Below, piece after piece: positions 34,801-41,842 of a stretch of DNA of 64,000 nucleotides (positions are counted from its first letter, which is position 1; every line of letters begins with the position of its first letter). Under the pieces are notes generated by a model. The model was not told the origin of the DNA. It ran no database searches and worked only from the letters and a program-made list of their open reading frames with translations. The position numbers were made by a program, and so were the translations under genes. Origin of the DNA: Sphingobacteriaceae bacterium (lineage in GTDB: Bacteria > Bacteroidota > Bacteroidia > B-17B0 > Aurantibacillaceae); NCBI GenBank assembly GCA_016705695.1, contig JADJLA010000002.1, positions 434,001-498,000 of the forward strand, read 5' to 3'.

Positions 34801-36143
34801 GCAGAAACCGTTATTGTAGTTATTGTTCCATTTGAAAATAATGTGATAGCGCCTCCACCGCCTCCACCGCCTGGTGCGTCTGCATGACTAGAAATGGTGG
34901 GATTGGCATCATTTCCTTCTGCAGTTATTAAACCAGTTCCGTTAATATTTCCATCGCTGATCAAATAAATTATTCCGCCGCCTCTTGCGCCGCCAACATT
35001 GTCGCCATTATCGCCATGACCTGCACCGCCTCCGCCACCCATAAATAATCGGGTGTTTGAATTGTAATCTAATGGTCGTCCACCAAAACCCCCAATGTTA
35101 TTTCGATTATCTCCAGCCCATGCGGCATCACCTGGAGCATTTACTATTGCGTTTCCATCATTAAATGATTGTGAATATCCGCCTCGTCCACCACCGGGTG
35201 AAGTACTAGTTGCAAAGCTTGCAGCTTCTAAATTCCAAGCGGTGGTCCATGTAGCAAATGCATTATCAGGAATTCCTGTTCCGCTGTATCCAACCAAATT
35301 TCCTGCATTTGATCCACCACCACCACCGGCGTTATCAGAATTTCCACCACCTCCGCCATTGGCAGGTGCACTGCGCGAATATCTTCCTGAAAGAAAATCA
35401 TAATCGGTTTGCATACCGGCAATACCTTCACCTTTTTCTCCTCCTGAACTGTTAAGAATTGAAACATAATTTGTAATGTTTGCTCCGGCCGACGCTAAAA
35501 CCGCAGCTCCTCCTCTAAATCCTTGTCCTTGCGTTGTAATAGTTCCGTTAATGATAACTGCTCCCGAAGTTTCAATAGCAACTACACCACCGGTTCCTGC
35601 AAATTGCGCCCATGGCCTTGATGTAAGCGAGCCTCCATTATTTATAGTTAAGGTAGTGAAGCGTGGAATACGAATAACCTGAACGCGTTGCGTTGAAGAA
35701 ATAAAATAATTCTTATTTAGCTTACAGCCTCCTGCTAAAGTGATGGTATTATTGTTGATAGTTCCAAGTTCAAACAATTCATAATCACCAACGCCATTGT
35801 AACCAGTTACTGTTCCGTAGGCAGCTGAATTGCCGGTATTCATAGAAGAACCTTGCATTTTTATGATCATTAAAAGATCGCATGACTCTAAACTATTAGC
35901 ACCATAACAATCGTTAATAGCGCCAGGAATGGCAGGAGCCTCCAAGTCAGTTATATTTCCAACAACCACAAAACTAGATCCGGCAAAAGCACTTTGGGCT
36001 AAAGGTGTATAACGGTTGTAAATTGCGCCATTACCGGTAATAAGCGCCGGACCATGTTTTCCTTTTTGAGAAAATAAAGTAAAAGAAAAAGCAAGCTGAA
36101 GAATTACAATTAATATTTGCTTTTTCTTGATGTTCATTAACAA
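31890..36143 (-). CDS. Giant surface adhesin-like protein with seven Ig-like repeats and T9SS type B (CHU_C) domain
   Basis: 1417 aa. Signal peptide region KKKQILIVILQLAFSFTLFSQ; N-terminal beta domain; a Gly-rich region (about residues 200-460) with several GGGGGG stretches and asparagines; a DUF11-like domain (VTINNLACNSASNVVVNLPQ); seven tandem Ig-like units of ~75 residues (about 640-1170), each with a Cys in an ICxG turn, YTWxPG and TxxYTVVG, and usually a second Cys in NGC; a second DUF11-like domain; and a final CHU_C domain (QGFSPNDDGVNDLFEI, IINRWGNTVY, LPEGTYYYILNL). A T9SS type B cargo likely displayed at the surface with the SprF-like protein that follows. Comparable to SprB-type gliding adhesins in plan, but shorter. 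Confidence 0.9.
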   Translation of the reverse strand: MLMNIKKKQILIVILQLAFSFTLFSQKGKHGPALITGNGAIYNRYTPLAQSAFAGSSFVVVGNITDLEAPAIPGAINDCYGANSLESCDLLMIIKMQGSSMNTGNSAAYGTVTGYNGVGDYELFELGTINNNTITLAGGCKLNKNYFISSTQRVQVIRIPRFTTLTINNGGSLTSRPWAQFAGTGGVVAIETSGAVIINGTITTQGQGFRGGAAVLASAGANITNYVSILNSSGGEKGEGIAGMQTDYDFLSGRYSRSAPANGGGGGNSDNAGGGGGSNAGNLVGYSGTGIPDNAFATWTTAWNLEAASFATSTSPGGGRGGYSQSFNDGNAIVNAPGDAAWAGDNRNNIGGFGGRPLDYNSNTRLFMGGGGGAGHGDNGDNVGGARGGGIIYLISDGNINGTGLITAEGNDANPTISSHADAPGGGGGGGAITLFSNGTITTITVSANGGNGGDQLITTNEAEGPGGGGGGGYIQTTNTSVLTTVLGGSNGTTTSSGLTEFTPNGATKGDVGTIINNLPFVPYSAPVNLSISITGNGPPLCLGQQKSYTVTINNLACNSASNVVVNLPQPSGVTFTSSSVSTGTYSAPNWSISSLAPNSPVSIILTGVITATTIGVFSGTVSSSSPECYTINNFTAAPSFTVIEVVMTAVAIPTAICLGSIATLSANGANTYTWFPGNIPAQTTTVSPPVTTIYTVVGNITVCVGSTTVLLVVNPIPTLNATAAPTLICPGGTGTLNASGALTYTWYPGPLVGQTQTVIGTFPQQYTVVGSDANGCTNYTVVDLPVFIPTITAFPSQICIGECSTLTAYGGVSYTWIPQNIVSPTIVVCPTVSTGYQVMGTHSTGCISGTFVTVIVWPIPTVQATASPTRICLGGSSWLQAWGALSYYWLPPLNTSNNPVLVTPTVTTTYTVIGYNINGCADTTTVQVIVDPIPTLTAIPNPMQICRGGTSTLTAYGALTYTWFPPFTGFTGSVMVVSPTVTTQYTVVGTNTFGCNNWTVVTVIAGPDISAIAVPSVICAGNSSSLIAGGGVTYTWHPGNQNGAVIVVTPTASGFYTVVATDNIGCIDSAVVYLQVNPNPTIIASITPSICCAGDNVTLTATGGTTYIWNPGAMPGNTVSFFATTTTVYTVISTNIFGCPGSATVLLTVNNCSVIVPIGLAKKATVTKNDNFIDYYVELSFVVKNYATYPVYNVQINDNLANTFPPPCTFTVVPPPVSINSIVTVDPSFTGQGSNTNLLIASTSSLLPGQVDTIKVLVKFTPNGLVSFTNTAIATAGNLPSGGYTGSDVSTDGGDPDPNGNGTPSDPGEGVPTVFEVEFDFFIPQGFSPNDDGVNDLFEIRGIRFFPDNELKIINRWGNTVYIKKGYANTWDGTTEIGIEIGGNKLPEGTYYYILNLNNNTKPYTGFLYLNRGLTK

Positions 36144-36270
36144 GTTAAAATCACTTATAAGTAAATCTAATTTAGCTTATTTATGCTTCTGATTCAAGAA
36201 ATTTACAAGAGATATTCAACTTTAACAATTGAATTGAGGTGTTAACAACTAAAATGAAATGGAAAAACGA

Positions 36271-37650
36271 TCAATCGTTGGATAAGGGTGTATAAGTTAA
36301 TTTGAACACCGGTTTATACAATGTGCTTGCAGACCCACCAATAACAATGCGTTCTGATCTATCATCGCGTCTAACGGCGTAAGCTCTATCGCCATCTGCT
36401 ACTACAAGGTAAAAACCCCAGTTCTTCTTAGAGCCATTCATAATGGCCTGTATATCTCGTGAAATATTGAAAACGTACTCTTTACTTTCATAATCATACG
36501 ATCCGCCATAGTATCTCATAAAATCACTACTGCTTATTTGATCGTAAGTAAAGATCTCGCGACTTGCTGAATCCATAGCAAGAACAGCCAATTTTAAAGG
36601 CGCGCCATATTTTCCATCCGAACCGCTTATTCCCTGATCAACTTTAAAACGGATCTGCGCTTGATTAACGGAAATTTTATGTTGCGAGGTAAAATTAGTT
36701 AAGAATGGGATCTTGAATTTTACTTTTGCACCACCTAATCCTTGTAAAAAAAGTCCTTGCGAGCCTTTTGCTGAATCGCCTTGCAATTGTTGCGTTAATA
36801 AATTGTGAGCTCCACTTGTAGCATCGTGCTTAAATTCATTGAATCTTACAACATCCGTTCCGCTAAATGGGAATTTAAAAACTTTTGTTTGTTTACTCGC
36901 CGAGATCTCTCCTTCTTGATAATTCAAATAAAACCCACTCAGTGCATTATCAAGATCAAGCTTAGCAATTACACCTTGTGCACCAACAGGATTTAAATTT
37001 GTTGATCTACATGTGATATAAAAACCTTTGTAGGTGTTTTGCAAAGTAGTGTTATCTAAAAGGTATTGCGGATTGTTAAGGATGGCTGAAGCGTAAGTAT
37101 TATTTACCGGAATGCGAACTACAAAAAGACCATTGATCACATCAAAGGAGCAAGTTCTGCTTGCTAATAAATTACCGGAGTTATACCAGCTTTTTGGTTT
37201 TGAAAAATACGATTGCGTTGTAGGAATATTTTGATTCATTTCAAATACCTCATAAGTTAATGGGCATTGATAATCTCCAACAAAATCCAAACTTTTCACA
37301 GCGATCACAATTTCAGAAGACACCAAGTTTGCATCAGGAAAAGAAACACCAACCAAATTGTTTGGAATAGAGAATTTAGTATACAAACTCACATCAGTTC
37401 TTCCAAAAACAGGATCTTGATTTGATCCTAAAAATTTTACAGCATCGTTAAACGACACAACGCTATCTACGTTAATTGTGTGAGCAACCATTGTTGCAGT
37501 ATCAGAATAAAATCCATTCAACACATCCTCCTGGTCTTGCGCACTCGCGTTCAAAATATCGGTATCTTTTTTACAAGAAACAGAGAATAATGATATCACA
37601 AAAATGGATATCTCAAATGGAAATAAAAACGTATGTATTCTGTTCTTCAT
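36271..37650 (-). CDS. DUF4270 family lipoprotein
   Basis: 459 aa. Lipobox ISLFSVSC followed by Lys-Lys; then the family text VLNGFYSDTATMVAHTINVDSVVSFNDAVKFLGSNQDPVFGRT, which is characteristic of DUF4270. C-terminal ISRDIQAIMNGSKKNWGFYLVVADGDRAYAVRRD and SASTLYKPVFKLTYTP also match. Function unknown; in many Bacteroidota the gene sits beside the short glycogen-synthase-like gene and panC, exactly as here. It is separated from its upstream neighbour by a 138-bp foldback element. Confidence 0.88.
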   Translation of the reverse strand: MKNRIHTFLFPFEISIFVISLFSVSCKKDTDILNASAQDQEDVLNGFYSDTATMVAHTINVDSVVSFNDAVKFLGSNQDPVFGRTDVSLYTKFSIPNNLVGVSFPDANLVSSEIVIAVKSLDFVGDYQCPLTYEVFEMNQNIPTTQSYFSKPKSWYNSGNLLASRTCSFDVINGLFVVRIPVNNTYASAILNNPQYLLDNTTLQNTYKGFYITCRSTNLNPVGAQGVIAKLDLDNALSGFYLNYQEGEISASKQTKVFKFPFSGTDVVRFNEFKHDATSGAHNLLTQQLQGDSAKGSQGLFLQGLGGAKVKFKIPFLTNFTSQHKISVNQAQIRFKVDQGISGSDGKYGAPLKLAVLAMDSASREIFTYDQISSSDFMRYYGGSYDYESKEYVFNISRDIQAIMNGSKKNWGFYLVVADGDRAYAVRRDDRSERIVIGGSASTLYKPVFKLTYTPLSND

Positions 37651-37666
37651 TAATTTCTAATCTAAT

Positions 37667-37804
37667 AAGCGTCTGCTAGAAAACGTCAAGTTCAATCCCG
37701 ATAGCTATCGGGATGCGAAGGCTAAAAAATTAGAAGTTTACTAAAGTAAATGACTAATTTTTTAGACAAGCGTAACGCTGAAATTGGCGTTTTCTAGCAA
37801 ACGC
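37667..37804. repeat. 138-bp nested inverted-repeat element (MITE-like)
   Basis: Terminal arms of 22 bp (AGCGTCTGCTAGAAAACGTCAA versus the inverse of the right end) match at 20 positions. Inside are three more foldbacks: the perfect palindrome CCCGATAGCTATCGGG, a 12-base pair CTAAAAAATTAG / CTAATTTTTTAG with TTTACT / AGTAAA inside it, and AGCGT-A-ACGCT. No frame of note. No exact target-site duplication could be found by eye. Confidence 0.65.
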
Positions 37805-37825
37805 TAAATATCTGATTTTTTATCA

Positions 37826-37857
37826 AATAAAAAGCCCCGCAATTGCGGAGCTTTCAT
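37826..37857 (-). terminator. Rho-independent terminator of the glycogen-synthase-like gene
   Basis: Minus-strand stem AGCTCCGCAATTGCGGGGCT followed by TTTTTATTT, beginning about 25 bp past the stop at 37880. Confidence 0.88.
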
Positions 37858-37879
37858 AAAAAATTATAAAACCTCTGAT

Positions 37880-38710
37880 TTAGCTTAATACATCAGCTTC
37901 TTCTAATATAAGGTCGTAAAACTCATTGAATGAATCCATATATTCCAATTCGTTTTTATAACCAAGGAATTGCTTGCCTGATTTCTTCACGAATTTTTCG
38001 ATTTCCGGGTTAATTGTCTCCGTAGCTTGAATAACACCATCAGCAAACTCAATAGATTGCTTGATCATATTCAAGTGACTTGACTCTTCGGCTATATGTT
38101 TGATGTCTTTTTTATTGAAACCATCAAATGCTAACTTCTCCGTGAACTTTTTGTTCAATGCTTTTGGATAAGCGTCATCGTACAATGAAACAATTATTTT
38201 AGACTCTGCGAAGATAGGGTCCTCAGAGTAGTATTTTTTTACATACAATGGCATTAATGATGCGAACCATCCATGGCAATGGATGATATCCGGCTGCCAA
38301 CCTAATTTTTTTACTGTTTCGGCAACACCGCGAACAAAGAACATAGCTCTTTCATCGTTGTCATCAAAGCTTTTGCCTGATGTTTTATCGGCAAGAGTAG
38401 CTTTTCTACTGAAAAACTCTTCGTTATCAATAAAATACACTTGCATACGGGCACTTGGAATACTCGCTACCTTGATAATTAACGGATGATCAACATCGTT
38501 AATAACAAGATTCATCCCTGAAAGACGAATTACTTCATGTAATTGATGTCTTCTTTCGTTAATACAGCCGTATTTTGGCATGAACGTACGGATCTCTTTG
38601 CCGCGTTCTTGAATGCCTTGGGGTAATTTTCTAGAGATCTTACCGATTTGTGTTTCATCCAGATATGGAGTAATGTCTTGGGAAACAAATAGAACGCGTG
38701 ATTTCTTCAT
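37880..38710 (-). CDS. Short glycogen/starch synthase-like protein (GT5 N-terminal domain only)
   Basis: 276 aa from the ATG at 38710 (MKKSRVLFVSQDITPYL); a longer frame to 38770 runs over the promoter and is rejected. The text SRVLFVSQDITPYLDETQIGKISRKLPQGIQERGKEIRTFMPKYG and PDIIHCHGWFASLMPLYVKKYY matches the ADP-glucose-binding N-terminal half of GT5 glycogen synthases, but the whole C-terminal GT-B half (with the catalytic EX7E region) is missing and the protein ends with an unrelated helical tail. The same short form occurs beside panC in other Bacteroidota, so it is a conserved protein, not a local truncation; enzymatic activity is doubtful. Well-formed promoter and terminator. Confidence 0.85.
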   Translation of the reverse strand: MKKSRVLFVSQDITPYLDETQIGKISRKLPQGIQERGKEIRTFMPKYGCINERRHQLHEVIRLSGMNLVINDVDHPLIIKVASIPSARMQVYFIDNEEFFSRKATLADKTSGKSFDDNDERAMFFVRGVAETVKKLGWQPDIIHCHGWFASLMPLYVKKYYSEDPIFAESKIIVSLYDDAYPKALNKKFTEKLAFDGFNKKDIKHIAEESSHLNMIKQSIEFADGVIQATETINPEIEKFVKKSGKQFLGYKNELEYMDSFNEFYDLILEEADVLS

Positions 38711-38739
38711 ACAGCTAAATCCCTTTATAAATGGTACTA

Positions 38740-38771
38740 CAAAAGTAAGAAAAAAAAAGCCTAATTTCAAA
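38740..38771 (-). promoter_or_regulatory. Bacteroidetes-type promoter of the glycogen-synthase-like gene
   Basis: Minus strand: TTTG (38768-38771), 20 bp, TACTTTTG (38740-38747, exact to TAnnTTTG). Predicted start near 38735, about 25 bp before the ATG at 38710. Confidence 0.6.
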
Positions 38772-38779
38772 GTAAATTA

Positions 38780-38787
38780 TAGCTTTG
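38780..38787 (+). promoter_or_regulatory. Candidate -7 element of panC
   Basis: TAGCTTTG, exact to TAnnTTTG, ends 12 bp before the panC ATG at 38800, implying a very short leader. It nearly abuts the divergent promoter's TTTG box. Confidence 0.4.
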
Positions 38788-38799
38788 CAGGGCCATTAT

Positions 38800-39645
38800 A
38801 TGTTAATTTTCGAGAGAAATAGCGAATTAAAAATCCATTTGGATAGAATAAGAGCAGAAAGCAGACAAATTGGCTTTGTTCCTACTATGGGAGCACTTCA
38901 CGCTGGGCATATCTCGTTGATTAACGAAAGTAAAAAGCGAGGACTATTTACGGTGTGCAGCATCTTTGTAAATCCAACACAATTCAACGATAAAAAAGAT
39001 CTGGAGAATTATCCGCGCACACCACAAGCAGATATTGATATGTTAAGGCAAAGCGGCTGTGATGCCCTGTTCATGCCAACTACCGAGGAGGTCTATCCTA
39101 AGGAAGATGTGCGTATTTTTAATTTTGGAGAGCTGGAAACCGTATTAGAAGGCGCTCATAGACCCGGCCATTTTAACGGCGTTGCCAAAGTAGTGAGCAT
39201 ATTGTTTGATAAAGTACATCCTGATGTGGCTTTTTTTGGAAGTAAGGATTATCAACAAGTGATGATAGTGAAAGCCCTGGTTAAACAATTGAATTTACCG
39301 ATTCAAATAGTACCGTGTCCAATTATTCGTGAGCCGGATGGGTTAGCTATGAGTTCGCGAAATATGCGATTGACCAAAGAAGAAAGAGAAGCAGCCAAAC
39401 TTATTCCTTTGCTTTTAAACGAATCCAAGATCTTTTTTAAGGCCCAAAAACCTATTTCGGAAATAAAAGCTTTTATAGCCTCAAAATTGGCCCAAAAAAG
39501 CATCTATAAACTCGAATATTTTGAGATCTGTAATTCGGAGAGCCTCCAAATTTTGACCGATAAAAAAGAAGTAAAACAAGGTATCGCCCTGATAGCCTGT
39601 TTTGTAGGAAATATTCGACTGATCGACAATCTTATACTAGATTGA
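38800..39645 (+). CDS. panC: Pantothenate synthetase (pantoate--beta-alanine ligase)
   Basis: 281 aa from the ATG at 38800; a TTG at 38785 extends the frame but falls on the promoter. Joins pantoate and beta-alanine with ATP to make pantothenate (CoA pathway). Motifs: FVPTMGALHAGHISLI (HIGH-like nucleotide site), FVNPTQFNDKKDLENYPRT, FFGSKDYQQVMIVKALV, CPIIREPDGLAMSSRN with the KMSKS-like region replaced as usual for PanC. Normal length. Divergent from the glycogen-synthase-like gene, an arrangement common in Bacteroidota. Confidence 0.96.
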   Translation: MLIFERNSELKIHLDRIRAESRQIGFVPTMGALHAGHISLINESKKRGLFTVCSIFVNPTQFNDKKDLENYPRTPQADIDMLRQSGCDALFMPTTEEVYPKEDVRIFNFGELETVLEGAHRPGHFNGVAKVVSILFDKVHPDVAFFGSKDYQQVMIVKALVKQLNLPIQIVPCPIIREPDGLAMSSRNMRLTKEEREAAKLIPLLLNESKIFFKAQKPISEIKAFIASKLAQKSIYKLEYFEICNSESLQILTDKKEVKQGIALIACFVGNIRLIDNLILD

Positions 39646-39711
39646 TTTTAAGCAATTTGGCTTGATTTTTGCTTGTTTTAATGGTTAAAATAAATTAAAT
39701 TTATTAACCCA

Positions 39712-39742
39712 ACTATTACTGCGCGTTATACGTAATAATAGT
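39712..39742. promoter_or_regulatory. Imperfect inverted repeat upstream of the ECF sigma gene
   Basis: ACTATTAC and GTAATAATAGT face each other around a TGCGCGTTATAC centre, ending 15 bp before the sigma gene start. It could be an operator or a hairpin in the leader; the sequence alone does not decide. Confidence 0.3.
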
Positions 39743-39757
39743 ATCGAGCCAAAATTA

Positions 39758-40318
39758 ATGATAATTCAGCCAAACCTGATAAAGGATTGTATCAACCGGG
39801 ACCGCCGGGCTGAATATACGTTGTATAAAACTTTGTATAGCTATTTGATGAGTATTTGTTATCGCTATACCCATCAAAAAGAATTGGCCGAAGAAATGTT
39901 GAACATGGGTTATTTAAAGATCCTCACCAACCTTTCGAAATACGATACAGATCTTCCATTCAAAGCTTGGGTAAGAAGGATCATGGTAAATACATTGATA
40001 GATGAATATCGGAAAAATAAAAACTTAAAGAGTAAGATCAGTTATGTGGAAGAGTATTACGATACCGAAACGTTTTCGGATACAAACTCTGCACTAAAAA
40101 AATTAAATGCAAAAGAAATTCTGCAAATGATAGAGAAATTACCAAAAGCAAGCGGACAAGTATTTAATTTGTTTGCAATTGACGGTTACAGCCATAAAGA
40201 AATTGCAGAAATGCTTGACATAAGTGAAGGTACCAGCAAATGGCACTTAAATCACGCAAGAGAAAAACTAAAAGAGATGATCGGTGAAACAGTATTAACA
40301 ACAGCAAAAGCCTCGTAA
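39758..40318 (+). CDS. ECF-type RNA polymerase sigma factor
   Basis: 186 aa. Sigma region 2 spans about residues 25-90 (YSYLMSICYRYTHQKELAEEMLNMGYLKILTNLSKYDTDLPFKAWVRRIMVNTLIDEYRK) and region 4 about 115-175 (LPKASGQVFNLFAIDGYSHKEIAEMLDISEGTSKWHLNHAREKLKEMI), with the HTH in HKEIAEMLDISEGTSKWH. Region 3 is absent, as expected for ECF factors. The next gene starts 1 bp after its stop and encodes a predicted membrane-bound anti-sigma factor, so this sigma is likely held inactive until a signal from the cell surface. Confidence 0.94.
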   Translation: MIIQPNLIKDCINRDRRAEYTLYKTLYSYLMSICYRYTHQKELAEEMLNMGYLKILTNLSKYDTDLPFKAWVRRIMVNTLIDEYRKNKNLKSKISYVEEYYDTETFSDTNSALKKLNAKEILQMIEKLPKASGQVFNLFAIDGYSHKEIAEMLDISEGTSKWHLNHAREKLKEMIGETVLTTAKAS

Positions 40319-40319
40319 A

Positions 40320-41840
40320 ATGAAAAATTTTGACAAGTTTGACGAATCGGTGAAGAACAAGTTGGATGAAGCAAACTTCCAATTCAATGAAGCCAATTGG
40401 GAAAAAATGAGCCAGATGATAGATGCATCTCGTCCGGCCAAAAAACCATTTGGCAATGTGCCGCTTATTTCTTCAATAGTAATAGGAAGTGCACTTCTTA
40501 TTAGTTCGGCTTGGTATTTTACAACACAAACTTCAGATTCAAAAGAAGTAGCTCAAAACAACACTACTGCTGTTTCAATTAATCCAACAAAAAACACCGA
40601 TGCAAATACCGCGAACACAACTTTAGCTTCTGATAATTCAAACACTAACGCATCTTCACATAACTCGAATACTAATTTAAAAGTAACCAATAATTCTAAT
40701 TCATCTTCAGCAATTATCGAAAAAGAGGAATTACCCGCTAAGAATGAAACTAGTGCAATTGTGAATTCATCTTCAACAAAGAAAAACGTTGCTTCTAAGA
40801 AATCAAATACTACATCGGCAAATGAATTTGCAACTACAACAAAAGCTTCGTTGGAAGTTAAAGTAGCAAAATCTGAGGCCTCAAATTCAGATGCACAAGA
40901 AGTTGTGGGTGAAACAGAAGGCGCTCATGTGAAAATGGATGCAAATAATACTACTAACATTCCATCAAACACGGATGCTTCTAAAACAAACAACAATCCA
41001 AAAGGCAATACCAAAACTGAGTCAGAAAATATCGCACAACAAAAAGCAGCGGGAGATGATAGAAATATTACAGCAACCGATGTTGAAGAAACTGATATGA
41101 TAGCTTTACCAAGCACTACTACTAATTTAGGGCAAACTGAAGATGCTATAGCTGCGGCAAATCTAAAAACTGCAATAGAGGATAAAAAAGTAAAAGAATA
41201 TGTTCGTGTAAAACATCACACCTTGAACATAGAAGCGGGCGCAAGTAATTCGTTTGGATGGAAAGTGAATAACACACGCAACGGAAATAATATCAGTCCA
41301 ATGCTTGGAATTAATTACATGTACAATATTGATTCACGCTCTTCATTATTAGTTGGACTTCAATACAACGGACTATCAAACTTAGGTGAAGCTAAGGCAA
41401 ACTTTAGCATTACCACTTATGGTTTTGGGGTTAACAACGATGTTACAACCTATAAATTGAATGATCTTCATTACGCGGTAATGCCAATGAAATTTATTTA
41501 CAAATTCAACAAGAACAATGCCTTAGGAGTTGGCTTTAACATGATGTACTTAATGAATACCCGAACAGAGATCATTAATACAACAACTTTAGAAAGTAAT
41601 CTAACAACATCAAACAGTCGCTTCGAATATGGTTATGGCTTTGATCAGTTGAATAAATTTAACGGCCAACTAGCATTGAATTACAATTACAATATTTCTA
41701 AGACCCTTGGATTGAATTTAGAAATAAATAAATCACTAGGCAACGTTGTAAAGGATTACACATATTTTGGAATCAAGAACCAAAATAGTTCTCCTGCAGC
41801 AGTAAAATTGAGTTTAACTTATACCCTGTTCAATAAATAA
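40320..41840 (+). CDS. Predicted dual-membrane-spanning anti-sigma factor (cytosolic helix domain - TM - disordered linker - outer-membrane barrel)
   Basis: 506 aa with four clear zones. Residues 1-48: soluble, charged, ends WEKMSQMIDASRPAKK, resembling the short anti-sigma helices of Bacteroidota. Residues ~52-70: one membrane helix (LISSIVIGSALLISSAWYF). Residues ~72-295: a low-complexity Ser/Thr/Asn/Lys/Ala-rich stretch without hydrophobic runs, long enough to cross the periplasm. Residues ~300-506: alternating amphipathic strands with aromatic ends (LLVGLQYNGL, LNDLHYAVMPMKFIYKFN, VKLSLTYTLF), i.e. an outer-membrane barrel with a terminal Phe near the end. No N-terminal signal peptide. 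This is the plan reported for Dma-type anti-sigma factors of Bacteroides thetaiotaomicron. Functional pairing with the ECF factor is inferred from the 1-bp spacing. Confidence 0.82.
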   Translation: MKNFDKFDESVKNKLDEANFQFNEANWEKMSQMIDASRPAKKPFGNVPLISSIVIGSALLISSAWYFTTQTSDSKEVAQNNTTAVSINPTKNTDANTANTTLASDNSNTNASSHNSNTNLKVTNNSNSSSAIIEKEELPAKNETSAIVNSSSTKKNVASKKSNTTSANEFATTTKASLEVKVAKSEASNSDAQEVVGETEGAHVKMDANNTTNIPSNTDASKTNNNPKGNTKTESENIAQQKAAGDDRNITATDVEETDMIALPSTTTNLGQTEDAIAAANLKTAIEDKKVKEYVRVKHHTLNIEAGASNSFGWKVNNTRNGNNISPMLGINYMYNIDSRSSLLVGLQYNGLSNLGEAKANFSITTYGFGVNNDVTTYKLNDLHYAVMPMKFIYKFNKNNALGVGFNMMYLMNTRTEIINTTTLESNLTTSNSRFEYGYGFDQLNKFNGQLALNYNYNISKTLGLNLEINKSLGNVVKDYTYFGIKNQNSSPAAVKLSLTYTLFNK

Positions 41841-41842
41841 AA

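Noticed and set aside
34700..35400. Repeated CCACCACC/GGTGG runs that look like a simple repeat or array
   Set aside because: They are codons of the Gly-rich part of the 1417-aa adhesin, in frame and irregular; not a CRISPR or satellite.
38710..38770. N-terminal extension of the glycogen-synthase-like protein to 38770
   Set aside because: It would translate across a well-formed TTTG-N20-TACTTTTG promoter; the Met at 38710 matches the family start.
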